Origin: UBA6186 sp050012295
Lineage (GTDB): Bacteria > Pseudomonadota > Gammaproteobacteria > UBA6186 > Azoamicaceae
Assembly: GCA_050012295.1 (NCBI GenBank)
Contig: JBEKHL010000017.1
Coordinates: forward strand, 1 to 28,094
Direction: 5' to 3'
Length of the DNA: 28,094 nucleotides
Shown: one piece after another, positions 8,206 through 15,812 of the stretch
Numbering within the stretch: position 1 is the first letter of the stretch
Layout: each line of letters begins with the position of its first letter
Program-made: the position numbers and the translations under genes
The notes under the pieces: generated by a model
The model's input: only the letters and a program-made list of their open reading frames with translations
Databases searched by the model: none
What the model was told of the DNA's origin: nothing

Positions 8206-9306
8206 ATGAAAATATGCATGAGTATTATTTTGGTTATATTTTTTTCGTTTTTATATTTTATGTTTATTTCTTCGACAAAGCAGAGTTCTGAGATTAATAA
8301 TAGTCATTATATAGATCCTCTAAAACCAACCGTAATTGTTGCAACGCCTCCAGACGGATGGTTGGGAGAACCTGAAGTAACAGCACGTTTAATGTTAACT
8401 GCCAAAAAAATTGGATGGAATGTTTTGTCAGAATATCAAATAGAATCGATTCCTTTAAAAGAATTAAAAAATATTTTTGGAATATATGTTAGTGGTTATG
8501 TTACTAATCTTGACTACCCACTATATAACCGTTTACCGAAAAGCATACCGCTTTTTGAAATTGATTTTATTGTTGAAAAAAAAGCATCGCAGGATCCTGA
8601 AGGTTATTTTAATAATAAGATAAGACCTAAGCAAGTTAAAGCAATATTAGGAACAAGTCTCCAATCAATAGATTGTTTTATAAACAATAATATTCAAGAG
8701 CAGGGGTTAAATTTTATTATGACTTGGTATCCAACTGTTCAATCTACCCATTATACGCCCAATCCTACACCAAAAAAATTGATGTATTATGGAACAAAAT
8801 GTCCACATGATATCCGATCAAACTTAAAAAAATACGTACAATTATGGCAACAACTTGATAAAACTGAGTATTTTGTTGTGTATGGTTTTAAATTTGCTTG
8901 GGAAAATATGAAAAAATATCAGGGTTATATTCCAGCTGATGGTAGAAGTTTTGTACAAACAATCAATAAACATGGAATTTGTTTAGTTATGCATCGTGAT
9001 ACTCATTTGAAGGCAGGAGCTCCTTCTGGCCGTATTTTTGAAGCAGCAGCAGCGGCAGCAGTTATTATTTCTGATAAACATCCTTTCGTGGAAAAAGAAT
9101 TTAAAAATAGTGTACTATATGTAGATCAGACTCGTGATGATTTATTTGAGCAGATTGATACTCATATGCGTTGGATTAAAGAAAACCCCGAGGCAGCAAA
9201 GACCAAGGCACTACAGGCACATAAAATTTTTTTGGAAAAGTTTACATTAGAAGAACAATTGATCAGGCTTTATGAAAATTTTAAAACAATAAAACTAAAT
9301 ACGTAA
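8206..9306 (+). CDS. CgeB/GT1-like glycosyltransferase with N-terminal membrane anchor
   Basis: A probable glycosyltransferase of 366 residues. A single N-terminal hydrophobic segment (about 4-22) anchors it or acts as an uncleaved signal. The C-terminal third carries the nucleotide-sugar-site pattern of the Glyco_trans_1_2 (CgeB-like) family: SGRIFEAAAAAAVIISD at about 274-290, then a HPFVEKEF segment, VLYVD and a helical tail ending FTLEEQLIRLYENF. The Ala run is encoded by near-pure GCA repeats at 9043-9060. An AAAGGAA ribosome site is suitably placed. It heads a block of glycan genes and is convergent with the next two. The acceptor and sugar are unknown; membrane placement suggests a surface glycan. 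Confidence 0.75.
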   Translation: MKICMSIILVIFFSFLYFMFISSTKQSSEINNSHYIDPLKPTVIVATPPDGWLGEPEVTARLMLTAKKIGWNVLSEYQIESIPLKELKNIFGIYVSGYVTNLDYPLYNRLPKSIPLFEIDFIVEKKASQDPEGYFNNKIRPKQVKAILGTSLQSIDCFINNNIQEQGLNFIMTWYPTVQSTHYTPNPTPKKLMYYGTKCPHDIRSNLKKYVQLWQQLDKTEYFVVYGFKFAWENMKKYQGYIPADGRSFVQTINKHGICLVMHRDTHLKAGAPSGRIFEAAAAAAVIISDKHPFVEKEFKNSVLYVDQTRDDLFEQIDTHMRWIKENPEAAKTKALQAHKIFLEKFTLEEQLIRLYENFKTIKLNT

Positions 9307-9342
9307 GTAAGAAATTATTAACTAAATAATGTTTACGAGTAT

Positions 9343-10272
9343 TTATTCATAATGGGAATATCGTAAAATTTGTGATGGATTCATAAAAATTCTTCCTTGG
9401 TTCTCAGTTAAGCATTGGTGAAATGCAATATGTTCACAATCATTATCGACAGATTTATATTCGCATCCATTAATAAAAAGCTTTTTATAAAAAGCTAATC
9501 CACCAAAGCAAGATTGTACAGGGACTAACTCGGTGCCTGCGAGATATATTTTTTGTCCTCTTGGTACAATTTTACTCCAATAATCAGGATGTGTTAAGTT
9601 CTCAGGGTATTGTTTATTTCGAAAGGCAAACATATCCCACATTCGGCCATTTTTAGTAAAAATTCCATTGGAACAAACTGCATCCCAATCTGTTATTTTA
9701 CTAAAAGAGTGAAAGAGCCCCCGCATATCCCAACCATATGTCATATCTAAATCAACAATCATCACCATATCAAAGTTTTTATATTCAGAATTAGTTTTTA
9801 ACTCACGCAAATAATGATTTCTAATCTTTGCTAAAAATTCAATATTTGGGCGTTTTTTGTTCGAATATTTTTTTGATAAAACTTTTACTTTGTGATTTTT
9901 AAATTTCCAATTTTTTAAAATAGTTTTAGTGCCATCTATTGAATCGTTTTCAAACACAACAACTCGATAATCTTGAAAAAATTTTCCGGTGTGTTCAATA
10001 TATTTTATAACAGTTGGCAGTTCTTTAGCATTATCTCGAGCAATTCCAACAATAATAGTATTATGGGTAGCCATTTCTTTTTTTCCAATTTCTAATTGGT
10101 ACGAATCAAGTATATCTAAACATGCAAGCTCTTCCCAGGAGGTTGTGGTTTTTGGTTTAATATTGTCAACAAAAGATGGTTTTTTAGTAAATGTAAATAA
10201 CACGGCAAATAAAATAGATAATAACAACAAAAATAGAAGGATTAATATGTGTTTTGAAAGTTTGATAAACAT
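9343..10272 (-). CDS. GT-A-fold glycosyltransferase resembling GT69 (CAP59/CMT1-like)
   Basis: Predicted type II membrane glycosyltransferase, 309 residues. One strong hydrophobic helix (about 8-27) precedes a GT-A-like domain: IIVGIARDNAKELP at 73-86, VVFENDSIDGTKTIL at 105-119, the probable metal-binding DxD in MIVDLDM at 171-177, and WDAVCSNGIF at 196-205. The order and wording of these motifs recall the cryptococcal alpha-1,3-mannosyltransferase family (CAP59/CMT1) and similar Anp1-like enzymes; this is a memory-based match and the family call is tentative. It lies seven bases after the GT90-like gene on the same strand, so the two are co-transcribed. The sugar and acceptor are unknown. 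Confidence 0.65.
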   Translation of the reverse strand: MFIKLSKHILILLFLLLLSILFAVLFTFTKKPSFVDNIKPKTTTSWEELACLDILDSYQLEIGKKEMATHNTIIVGIARDNAKELPTVIKYIEHTGKFFQDYRVVVFENDSIDGTKTILKNWKFKNHKVKVLSKKYSNKKRPNIEFLAKIRNHYLRELKTNSEYKNFDMVMIVDLDMTYGWDMRGLFHSFSKITDWDAVCSNGIFTKNGRMWDMFAFRNKQYPENLTHPDYWSKIVPRGQKIYLAGTELVPVQSCFGGLAFYKKLFINGCEYKSVDNDCEHIAFHQCLTENQGRIFMNPSQILRYSHYE

Positions 10273-10279
10273 TATTATG

Positions 10280-11470
10280 TTACTCTGCGAAACTAACTAT
10301 TGGGATAGTTGGTTGTTTAAGAGAAAATTTTTGTAATGTGAAATATTCTTTTAAAATTAGTACTATATGTTGATCTATTTTTTCAGGTGTTAAATTTTCC
10401 TTGACAAAATTAGTAGCATTAATTGAGATTTGCTGTGCTTTCTTATCGTTATTTTTTAACCAAGTAATTTTTTCAAAAATATCGCTTAAATCCTTTTTTA
10501 ATGGAATATAATGCACATAAGGTTTGATAGCCGAATAAAACCATTGTATATTAGAAGAATCTTGTTTTAGTAATACTGAATTTGAAAAAAGGATCCAAGG
10601 TATTCTATACCATGATGCTGTATTACCGTCAATAGAGATTAGATATTTGTATTTAAGATGATAGGTAGGATTTACAAAAAAAGAATTATTATCAAATAAT
10701 AAATTAATAACTGTTTTAAGATCGTGACCACTTTGATCATTGGAAAATTGAGCTAAATTATTAAAGCGAGCATCAATAAGATCAGGGTAACTTTTAGAGA
10801 GCATCACCAGAGTTAGCCTAGGAAGTTTATGGTAATTATTTAGATTATAGGTACCTCCTGTGGAAGAACCACGCCAATAAATTTTTTCTTGTTTTTTATT
10901 CCAAGGTTCTTTATAATTGTGATGTTCAATGTTTTTCATAAGGTTTAACCAATTATTACCTTCTTCTGATAACATATAAATATCTGGTAAAAGGAGAAAC
11001 TTACTTTCTTTAATAGAACTAGAATCTTTACTCATTAAGAACATAGGAACTGAAATAAAAATTTTTTCATATTTTGGATTATCATGATGATGTAATTCAT
11101 CGTGTAACGTGATTATAAAATCAATGTTTGGTATAGTATAATTTTTCAAAATTTTATTTATAGCTTTTAATATAGGGCGTTCTCTTGGATCGGTGCAAGT
11201 ATAATTGCTTACAGCACACGCAGCATATAATTTATTATCTACAATCTGAATTCTCATTAAATAAAAATGTTTTTTTACTTCTTCTGGTAGATCATCAAAA
11301 GCTATTTTTAACATTTCATTAGTTATTCCAATTTTTCTCCAAATATCAAATTGCTGTTTTAAAAATTTATGTATTTCTTTTTGTGAATTATTGTTATTAT
11401 AATCTAGATATTCAGCGTTAATATAGTACGATGTAATTATAATAAAACAGATTGATATAGCATATTTCAT
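10280..11470 (-). CDS. CAP10-domain glycosyltransferase (GT90-like)
   Basis: A 396-residue protein with an N-terminal signal or anchor helix (about 3-18) and a CAP10/GT90 domain. Diagnostic pieces are KIYWRGSSTGG at 196-206 (the WRG..T motif), PRLTLVMLS with the following DARF, and KYLISIDGN at 275-283 followed by WILFSNSVLLKQ and a C-terminal helical region. GT90 enzymes include fungal CAP10 xylosyltransferase, animal POGLUT (Rumi) O-glucosyltransferases and bacterial LPS-modifying proteins. It is first in a two-gene minus-strand operon with the GT69-like gene. The N-terminal 180 residues are less recognisable. The upstream gap of about 240 bases separates it from the divergent FkbM gene. 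Confidence 0.82.
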   Translation of the reverse strand: MKYAISICFIIITSYYINAEYLDYNNNNSQKEIHKFLKQQFDIWRKIGITNEMLKIAFDDLPEEVKKHFYLMRIQIVDNKLYAACAVSNYTCTDPRERPILKAINKILKNYTIPNIDFIITLHDELHHHDNPKYEKIFISVPMFLMSKDSSSIKESKFLLLPDIYMLSEEGNNWLNLMKNIEHHNYKEPWNKKQEKIYWRGSSTGGTYNLNNYHKLPRLTLVMLSKSYPDLIDARFNNLAQFSNDQSGHDLKTVINLLFDNNSFFVNPTYHLKYKYLISIDGNTASWYRIPWILFSNSVLLKQDSSNIQWFYSAIKPYVHYIPLKKDLSDIFEKITWLKNNDKKAQQISINATNFVKENLTPEKIDQHIVLILKEYFTLQKFSLKQPTIPIVSFAE

Positions 11471-11580
11471 ATCACTAAATTATAGTATAAATATATCCTT
11501 AACGGAACATTGCGCTATCCAATATAACATCATTGGTCAATAGAAATAATATTCATTTTCTTCTGCTAAATAATAGTAGT

Positions 11581-11601
11581 AGCACTATAATACATAGTGC
11601 T
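11581..11601. other. Seven-bp perfect stem-loop in the GT90/FkbM divergent gap
   Basis: AGCACTA, a seven-base loop and TAGTGCT form a perfect small hairpin with no following T-run. It is 30 bases before the small ORF at 11632. It could be a protein-binding dyad or leader structure. The remainder of the 11471-11631 gap shows no other clear element. Confidence 0.4.
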
Positions 11602-11631
11602 ATTCTCAATTTACGGAGAGGTTTAGGGGAA

Positions 11632-11712
11632 ATGTTGGTCAATAAGAACGTAATAAATATTTTGATTTATCTCTATAAAGTTATTAAAAGACACTGTGTT
11701 GGTATGATATGA
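11632..11712 (+). CDS. Putative 26-residue leader ORF coupled to the FkbM gene
   Basis: A short ORF (ATG 11632, TGA 11710-11712) preceded by a strong GGAGAGG ribosome site at 11615-11621, ten bases upstream, plus an AGGGGA closer in. It is one of the better Shine-Dalgarno sites in the window. Its stop overlaps the ATG of the FkbM gene in an ATGA arrangement, and that gene has no good ribosome site of its own. The peptide is hydrophobic and basic, with a core like NILIYLYKVIKRH. Translational coupling is inferred. The peptide itself may have no function. Confidence 0.45.
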   Translation: MLVNKNVINILIYLYKVIKRHCVGMI

Positions 11713-12599
11713 AATTTACTGTCAAGTGGTTTGAAGTTATTATTTTAATAATGTTATGTATGTTTTTATATACAAATCATAATTTTGACATTATAAGAAT
11801 AAAGTATTTATATAGCAATTTTGATGATACTCATGTTAAGACTAGACTTTTTAATGGTATGCCAATAATTGTCAATAAAGTTGATAAGATAGTTTGTAAA
11901 TCAATACGAGAAACAGGGGTTTGGGATCCAGTAGAAACTAAAGCTATTTTACCATTATTTAAACCTAGGCAAACAGTTGTGGAAGTTGGTGCAAATTATG
12001 GGTACTACACATTACTTATAGCTGAAAAAATTGGCAAATCAGGGAAATTAATTAGTTACGAGGCTAATCCAGATGTATATAAATATCTTATAAAGTCAGT
12101 AGCAATGAATCACTTTCGTCCACCAATGGTTACAGTTAAGAATTTAGCAGTTGCGGATCATAAGGATACTGCAGTTTTAGTATATGGATTTGATAATATA
12201 GGTGGCGGGTTTATTAGCAATATAAAAGATGAAAAAGCTAATTGTCAAAATGGCAATGGCTTTATATGTCATAGGGTAGCAACCACTTCTCTTGACGAAG
12301 ATCTTGGTAATATAAAAATTGATATTTTAAGAATGGATGCTGAAGGATCTGAGTATTTTATTTTAAAAGGAGCTAAAAAAATTCTTAGTAATTCTCCAAA
12401 TGCAATAATTATTATGGAGTGGGGCCAAATGCATTTTCAACGGGTCAAAATAAATATTAATGATTTTATAGAACTGCTAAAAGAGCAAAAATATTTTATA
12501 TATAATATAGTTTCTCCAGGTTACTTAATAAACATTGGGCCAAATGATTTGTTAAAAGTAGAACTTTCTAATATTGTTTTAAGTAAACAAAAAATATAA
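11709..12599 (+). CDS. FkbM-family SAM-dependent methyltransferase, membrane-anchored
   Basis: A 296-residue class I methyltransferase of the FkbM family, which often O-methylates sugars of LPS, capsule or glycosylated natural products. The N-terminus has one hydrophobic helix (about 8-21). The SAM-binding motif I is VVEVGANYGYYT at 90-101, with the acidic ribose-binding position in ISYEANP at 115-121. The family motif RMDAEGSE at 208-215 is followed by ILKGAKKIL and IIMEW. It sits next to three glycosyltransferases, so glycan methylation at the membrane is inferred. Translation probably relies on coupling to the small upstream ORF. Confidence 0.85.
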   Translation: MKFTVKWFEVIILIMLCMFLYTNHNFDIIRIKYLYSNFDDTHVKTRLFNGMPIIVNKVDKIVCKSIRETGVWDPVETKAILPLFKPRQTVVEVGANYGYYTLLIAEKIGKSGKLISYEANPDVYKYLIKSVAMNHFRPPMVTVKNLAVADHKDTAVLVYGFDNIGGGFISNIKDEKANCQNGNGFICHRVATTSLDEDLGNIKIDILRMDAEGSEYFILKGAKKILSNSPNAIIIMEWGQMHFQRVKININDFIELLKEQKYFIYNIVSPGYLINIGPNDLLKVELSNIVLSKQKI

Positions 12600-12613
12600 T
12601 ACTAAACTTTGTA

Positions 12614-13465
12614 TTATATAGAATTAGATTTTATTTGAGGATCTAGTTGGTTTTCAGACGGCTGGTTGATTTTATTGGGATCATTAGTAATATTATTGTC
12701 GTTATTTAGATTTATGCTAGCATTATAATCTTGTAAAGCCTGTTCAGGCATTTTTAAAGCTTCATATACTTTTCCTCTGTTAAAATAAGCTTTAGTATCA
12801 TTTGGGTTAATTTGTATTAGTTGATTAAAGTTTTTAAGTGCTTCAGTAAAATGCCCTTGTTTTAAATTTATTTCCCCTGTTTTTTCTAGGGCAAATAATA
12901 TTTTATCGTTAAGAGAAAAAGCTTGGATAAAATCATTTTTTGCTTCATCTAACATATTGTTAGCCAAAAAAGCTAATCCCCTGTCGCTATAGCCTCTAGC
13001 AAATTGAGGATTTAATTCTATGGCACTAGTAAAATCTCTGGCTGCATTGGCGAATTCTTTTAGAGCTAATTCAGCAACACCTCGATCATAATAAATTTTA
13101 TAAGAAGGCCTAAGATTTAAAGCAAGAGTATAGTCGACTATTGCAGAGGGTAGATTACCTTTTTTTTCTAGAATACTAGCTCTGGCTATATAAGCATCTA
13201 CATATTTAGGATCAAGACGTATAGCGGAATTTAAACAAACAATAGCAGCATTGGAATCGCCTGCTTTCGCTAAAGATAAGGCTTTATTAAAATAAGCCCT
13301 AGAGTCATTTACATTGCTGATAAATTCGTTATCTTTATTGGTAATGCTAATATTATCAGTTGTAAATGCAATATTACTAAATAATAGTAATATAAAAAAG
13401 ACAATAATTTTTATATTTGCGCCCATATTTAAACTATAGAAAAGAAGCATAATAAGGATATACAT
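12614..13465 (-). CDS. Secreted or periplasmic TPR-repeat protein
   Basis: A 283-residue protein with six consecutive tetratricopeptide repeats of 34 residues from about residue 54 to 258, each with the usual Ala/Gly/Tyr pattern and an LNP or LDP end. It binds partner proteins; no catalytic domain is present. The first Met (13463-13465) is followed by an in-frame Met at residue 14 (13424-13426) that starts a much better signal peptide (MGANIKIIVFFILLLFSNIA), so the true start is probably 13426. Neither has a good Shine-Dalgarno. The C-terminal 25 residues are polar and Asn/Pro-rich. It is divergent from hipB across the operator region. Confidence 0.85.
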   Translation of the reverse strand: MYILIMLLFYSLNMGANIKIIVFFILLLFSNIAFTTDNISITNKDNEFISNVNDSRAYFNKALSLAKAGDSNAAIVCLNSAIRLDPKYVDAYIARASILEKKGNLPSAIVDYTLALNLRPSYKIYYDRGVAELALKEFANAARDFTSAIELNPQFARGYSDRGLAFLANNMLDEAKNDFIQAFSLNDKILFALEKTGEINLKQGHFTEALKNFNQLIQINPNDTKAYFNRGKVYEALKMPEQALQDYNASINLNNDNNITNDPNKINQPSENQLDPQIKSNSI

Positions 13466-13501
13466 ACTTAAGAAGATAGGCCAAAGATCATTGTATAGAT
13501 T

Positions 13502-13591
13502 TTACCGCCATAACGGTAAAATGTTATTGTTTTGAACGCTATTACTAGTAATTTTAGTAAATTATTAGTATATTTACTGTTATGGCGGTAA
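13502..13591. promoter_or_regulatory. Inverted-repeat operator candidate upstream of hipBST
   Basis: TTACCGCCATAAC at 13502-13514 is repeated exactly in inverted orientation as GTTATGGCGGTAA at 13579-13591. The left arm also contains its own dyad, TTACCG-ccataa-CGGTAA (13502-13519), giving three CGGTAA half-sites. A possible sigma-70 promoter lies between the arms (TTGAAC 13532-13537, 17 bases, TAGTAA 13555-13560). The right arm ends 22 bases before the hipB ATG. Hip-type HTH proteins autorepress through inverted repeats, so binding by HipB is inferred. The divergent TPR gene could be co-regulated. Confidence 0.65.
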
Positions 13592-13613
13592 TTTTTAAAG
13601 AACAGATTTTAAT

Positions 13614-13859
13614 ATGGCTATAAACGACAATTTATTAGAAAATTTAGGAAGCATTATTCGGTACCATAGAAAAAAATGTGGGATCAATTACCTTGAATTA
13701 GCTAAATTAGCTCAAGTAGGTAAAACTACGGTTTTTGATATAGAGCATTCTAAAAAAACAATTCGTTTCAACACCATGTTAAAAATTTTAGATGTTCTAA
13801 ATATTACTATAGAATTAAAAAGTCCGTTAATGTCTAGTTATAAAAATGAGAATAGCTAA
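13614..13859 (+). CDS. hipB: HipB-like HTH antitoxin/repressor of a HipBST module
   Basis: An 81-residue Xre/HipB-type DNA-binding protein. The helix-turn-helix spans about 10-62: LGSIIRYHRKKCGIN, LAKLAQVGKTTVFDIE and FNTMLKILDVLNI, the classic five-helix HTH_3 layout. It is the first gene of three, overlapping hipS by 14 bases, and a 13-bp inverted repeat lies upstream. In HipBST systems HipB represses the operon and binds the complex, whereas neutralisation of the kinase is mainly by HipS. No strong Shine-Dalgarno is seen. Confidence 0.85.
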   Translation: MAINDNLLENLGSIIRYHRKKCGINYLELAKLAQVGKTTVFDIEHSKKTIRFNTMLKILDVLNITIELKSPLMSSYKNENS

Positions 13860-14154
13860 AGTATTTGTTAACAAAATATTTGTCGGTAGATTAATCGAAA
13901 CAGACGATAAAAAATATTGTTTTGAATACAATAATAGTTATAAAGGTTTAGCAATTTCTTTAACAATGCCAATAACTCAAAAAATTTATGAATTTGATAA
14001 ATTCCCAAGTTTTTTTGATGGATTATTACCGGAAGGTGCGCAATTAGAGGCATTATTATTGCAAGTTAAGTTAGATAGAAATGATTATTTTGGACAATTA
14101 GTAACTGTTGGAGCAGATTTAGTAGGTACTGTTACAGTAAGCGAAGAAATGTAA
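13846..14154 (+). CDS. hipS: HipS-like antitoxin (stand-alone HipA N-terminal subdomain)
   Basis: A 102-residue protein that matches only the N-terminal subdomain of HipA kinases: a beta-rich start (AKVFVNKIFVGRL), SLTMP, the family motif FFDGLLPEGAQLEALL at about 56-71, and a DYFGQLVTVGADLVGTV end. In single-chain HipA this subdomain is fused to the kinase; here it ends in a TAA one base before the next ATG. That is the HipS arrangement of the E. coli O127 HipBST system, where HipS is the antitoxin that blocks HipT. The conserved ends on both sides and the retained motifs argue against a simple frameshift. Confidence 0.85.
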   Translation: MRIAKVFVNKIFVGRLIETDDKKYCFEYNNSYKGLAISLTMPITQKIYEFDKFPSFFDGLLPEGAQLEALLLQVKLDRNDYFGQLVTVGADLVGTVTVSEEM

Positions 14155-14155
14155 C

Positions 14156-15106
14156 ATGAATAATATCAAATATGCATTTTGTCCAATTAGTTATGAACCT
14201 ATCGAGGAAGGAAGTAAATATTCCAAAAAAGGTTTAAAATCCCTTTCTCCTAGATTAAATAACTTAAACGATTTGCCTTTTAGTGCCGAAGAACAACGAA
14301 AACAAGCTAGAGCGCGTGCGGATAAAATGTCTATACAGGGAGTTCAGCCTAAATTTAGTGCTATTTTAAACATTAAAAAAAATTGTTTTGAAATATGTGA
14401 TGTTGGTGGTATGTATATTTTAAAACCGCAAAGTGAGTATTTTGCTGAATTGCCTGAAAATGAAGATTTAAGTATGCATATTGCAGCGACTCTTGATATA
14501 GAAGTACCATTGCACGGATTAATTTATAGTATTGATGGTAGTTTTAGTTATTTTATAAAGCGTTTTGATAGGGCAGCTCGTGGTCAAAAATTAGCAGTTG
14601 AAGATTTTAGTCAACTTGCAGGTTTAACTAGAGATACTAAGTATAATTTTTCAATGGAAAAAATCATACCAATTATTGAACAACATTGTACTTTTCCTGT
14701 TGTTGAAAAAAAACAATTTTTTATAAGAACTTTGTTTAATTATATTATTGGTAACGAAGATATGCATCTTAAAAACTTTTCATTAATTTATAGAGATAAT
14801 AAAATAGAATTGGCACCAGCATATGATTTTATAAATACTACCATTGCTATGGGAGTTGAAGTAAAAGAAGAAATAGCGTTACCTTTAAATGGAAAAAAGC
14901 ATAATTTGAAAAAACAAGATTTAATTCAATATTATGGAATGGAAAAATTGGGATTAAACGAAAGTATTATTAATGAGATATTAAAAAAAATTACTTTAGT
15001 AATCCCTAAGTGGGAAAGTCTTATTAAAATTAGTTTTTTATCTAAAACAGGTAAAGATAATTATCTTAGAGTTGTTGATCAGCGCATTAAAATCCTAGAT
15101 AAATAG
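14156..15106 (+). CDS. hipT: HipT-like serine/threonine kinase toxin
   Basis: A 316-residue kinase equivalent to the HipA core without its N-terminal subdomain. Visible are the Gly-rich loop MSIQGVQPK (58-66, Ser59), the ATP-binding Lys in YILKPQ (Lys90), IKRFDR (134-139), the catalytic loop GNEDMHLKNFSL (199-210, Asp202, Asn207) and the metal-binding APAYDF (Asp224). All catalytic residues are present, so it should be active. E. coli HipT phosphorylates tryptophanyl-tRNA synthetase; the same target is possible here but not shown. The loop reads S-I-Q, where the E. coli O127 kinase, as I recall, has S-I-S, so only one autophosphorylation serine is available. The 3' end overlaps convergent recO by 12 bases. 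Confidence 0.88.
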   Translation: MNNIKYAFCPISYEPIEEGSKYSKKGLKSLSPRLNNLNDLPFSAEEQRKQARARADKMSIQGVQPKFSAILNIKKNCFEICDVGGMYILKPQSEYFAELPENEDLSMHIAATLDIEVPLHGLIYSIDGSFSYFIKRFDRAARGQKLAVEDFSQLAGLTRDTKYNFSMEKIIPIIEQHCTFPVVEKKQFFIRTLFNYIIGNEDMHLKNFSLIYRDNKIELAPAYDFINTTIAMGVEVKEEIALPLNGKKHNLKKQDLIQYYGMEKLGLNESIINEILKKITLVIPKWESLIKISFLSKTGKDNYLRVVDQRIKILDK

Positions 15107-15799
15107 TTTTTTGGTATTAAGCGTTTTTTTTCCTAGAAAAATAGCTAATATATATCGCATAAATAATTTTGCTTCTTGTCTTTCTTGGCTATTAGAATAA
15201 TGATCATTATGTAATGCTAATAAACTTGCCCCTCTGAAAGTTGGAATTAGATTAATATTGATAATAGAGTTTATTGATTTTTGTAAACCATTTTCAAAAT
15301 CGAAGTAATATTGAGCCGTTAGATCTATTGATACATTGGTTTTGCTTTCTCTGTCTAATTGTAATTCGTATCCCATAGCTTTAAGAATTTTTTTTTCTAT
15401 AAATCTTAGGTTTTTTTCTAAATCAGTTTTGTTGTTAATGTGTTCTAAATTTTCTAAAAATTGTTTATAAAAATCAAATAATTCAGCATGAGGATCCATA
15501 ACAGCTAATAATTTTAATAATAATTCGTTAATATATAAAGATCCGAATAAAAAAACACCAGTTAATTTGTGGGGTATGCCATTAGCTTCAGCTTGATATA
15601 ACGTTGCTAAATCTACATTGTGTTGCTTCCAATAAATTGATAGTGGTACAAATGGTTGCAAAATAGCTGCCAATGAATTTTTTTTTCGCTTAACTCCTCG
15701 GGCGACTAAATTTATTATGCCGTATTCTTTAGTAAAAAACTTTACAATTAAACTAGTTTCTCTATATAAAATACTATGTAAAACATACGCATTAATCAT
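15095..15799 (-). CDS. recO: DNA repair protein RecO
   Basis: Recombination mediator that binds SSB and ssDNA and helps load RecA in the RecFOR pathway. It has 234 residues. The N-terminal OB-fold is clear: AYVLHSILYRETSLIVKFFTKEYG, then LVARGVKRKKN and LQPFVPLSI. The C-terminal helical domain is weakly conserved, with no zinc-binding CxxC pair, as in other gammaproteobacterial RecO. It lies 13 bases downstream of era on the same strand, the conserved era-recO order; rnc is not beside them. Confidence 0.9.
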   Translation of the reverse strand: MINAYVLHSILYRETSLIVKFFTKEYGIINLVARGVKRKKNSLAAILQPFVPLSIYWKQHNVDLATLYQAEANGIPHKLTGVFLFGSLYINELLLKLLAVMDPHAELFDFYKQFLENLEHINNKTDLEKNLRFIEKKILKAMGYELQLDRESKTNVSIDLTAQYYFDFENGLQKSINSIININLIPTFRGASLLALHNDHYSNSQERQEAKLFMRYILAIFLGKKTLNTKKLFI

Positions 15800-15812
15800 A
15801 TGTGGAGAGGCA

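Noticed and set aside
9989..10336. A 115-residue plus-strand ORF opposite the two minus-strand glycosyltransferases.
   Set aside because: It crosses two genes on the other strand and shows no start signal or recognisable domain.
13846..15106. hipS and hipT as a frameshifted single hipA gene.
   Set aside because: The two-part organisation, one-base spacing and domain limits match the known HipBST arrangement, and both parts keep their conserved motifs.
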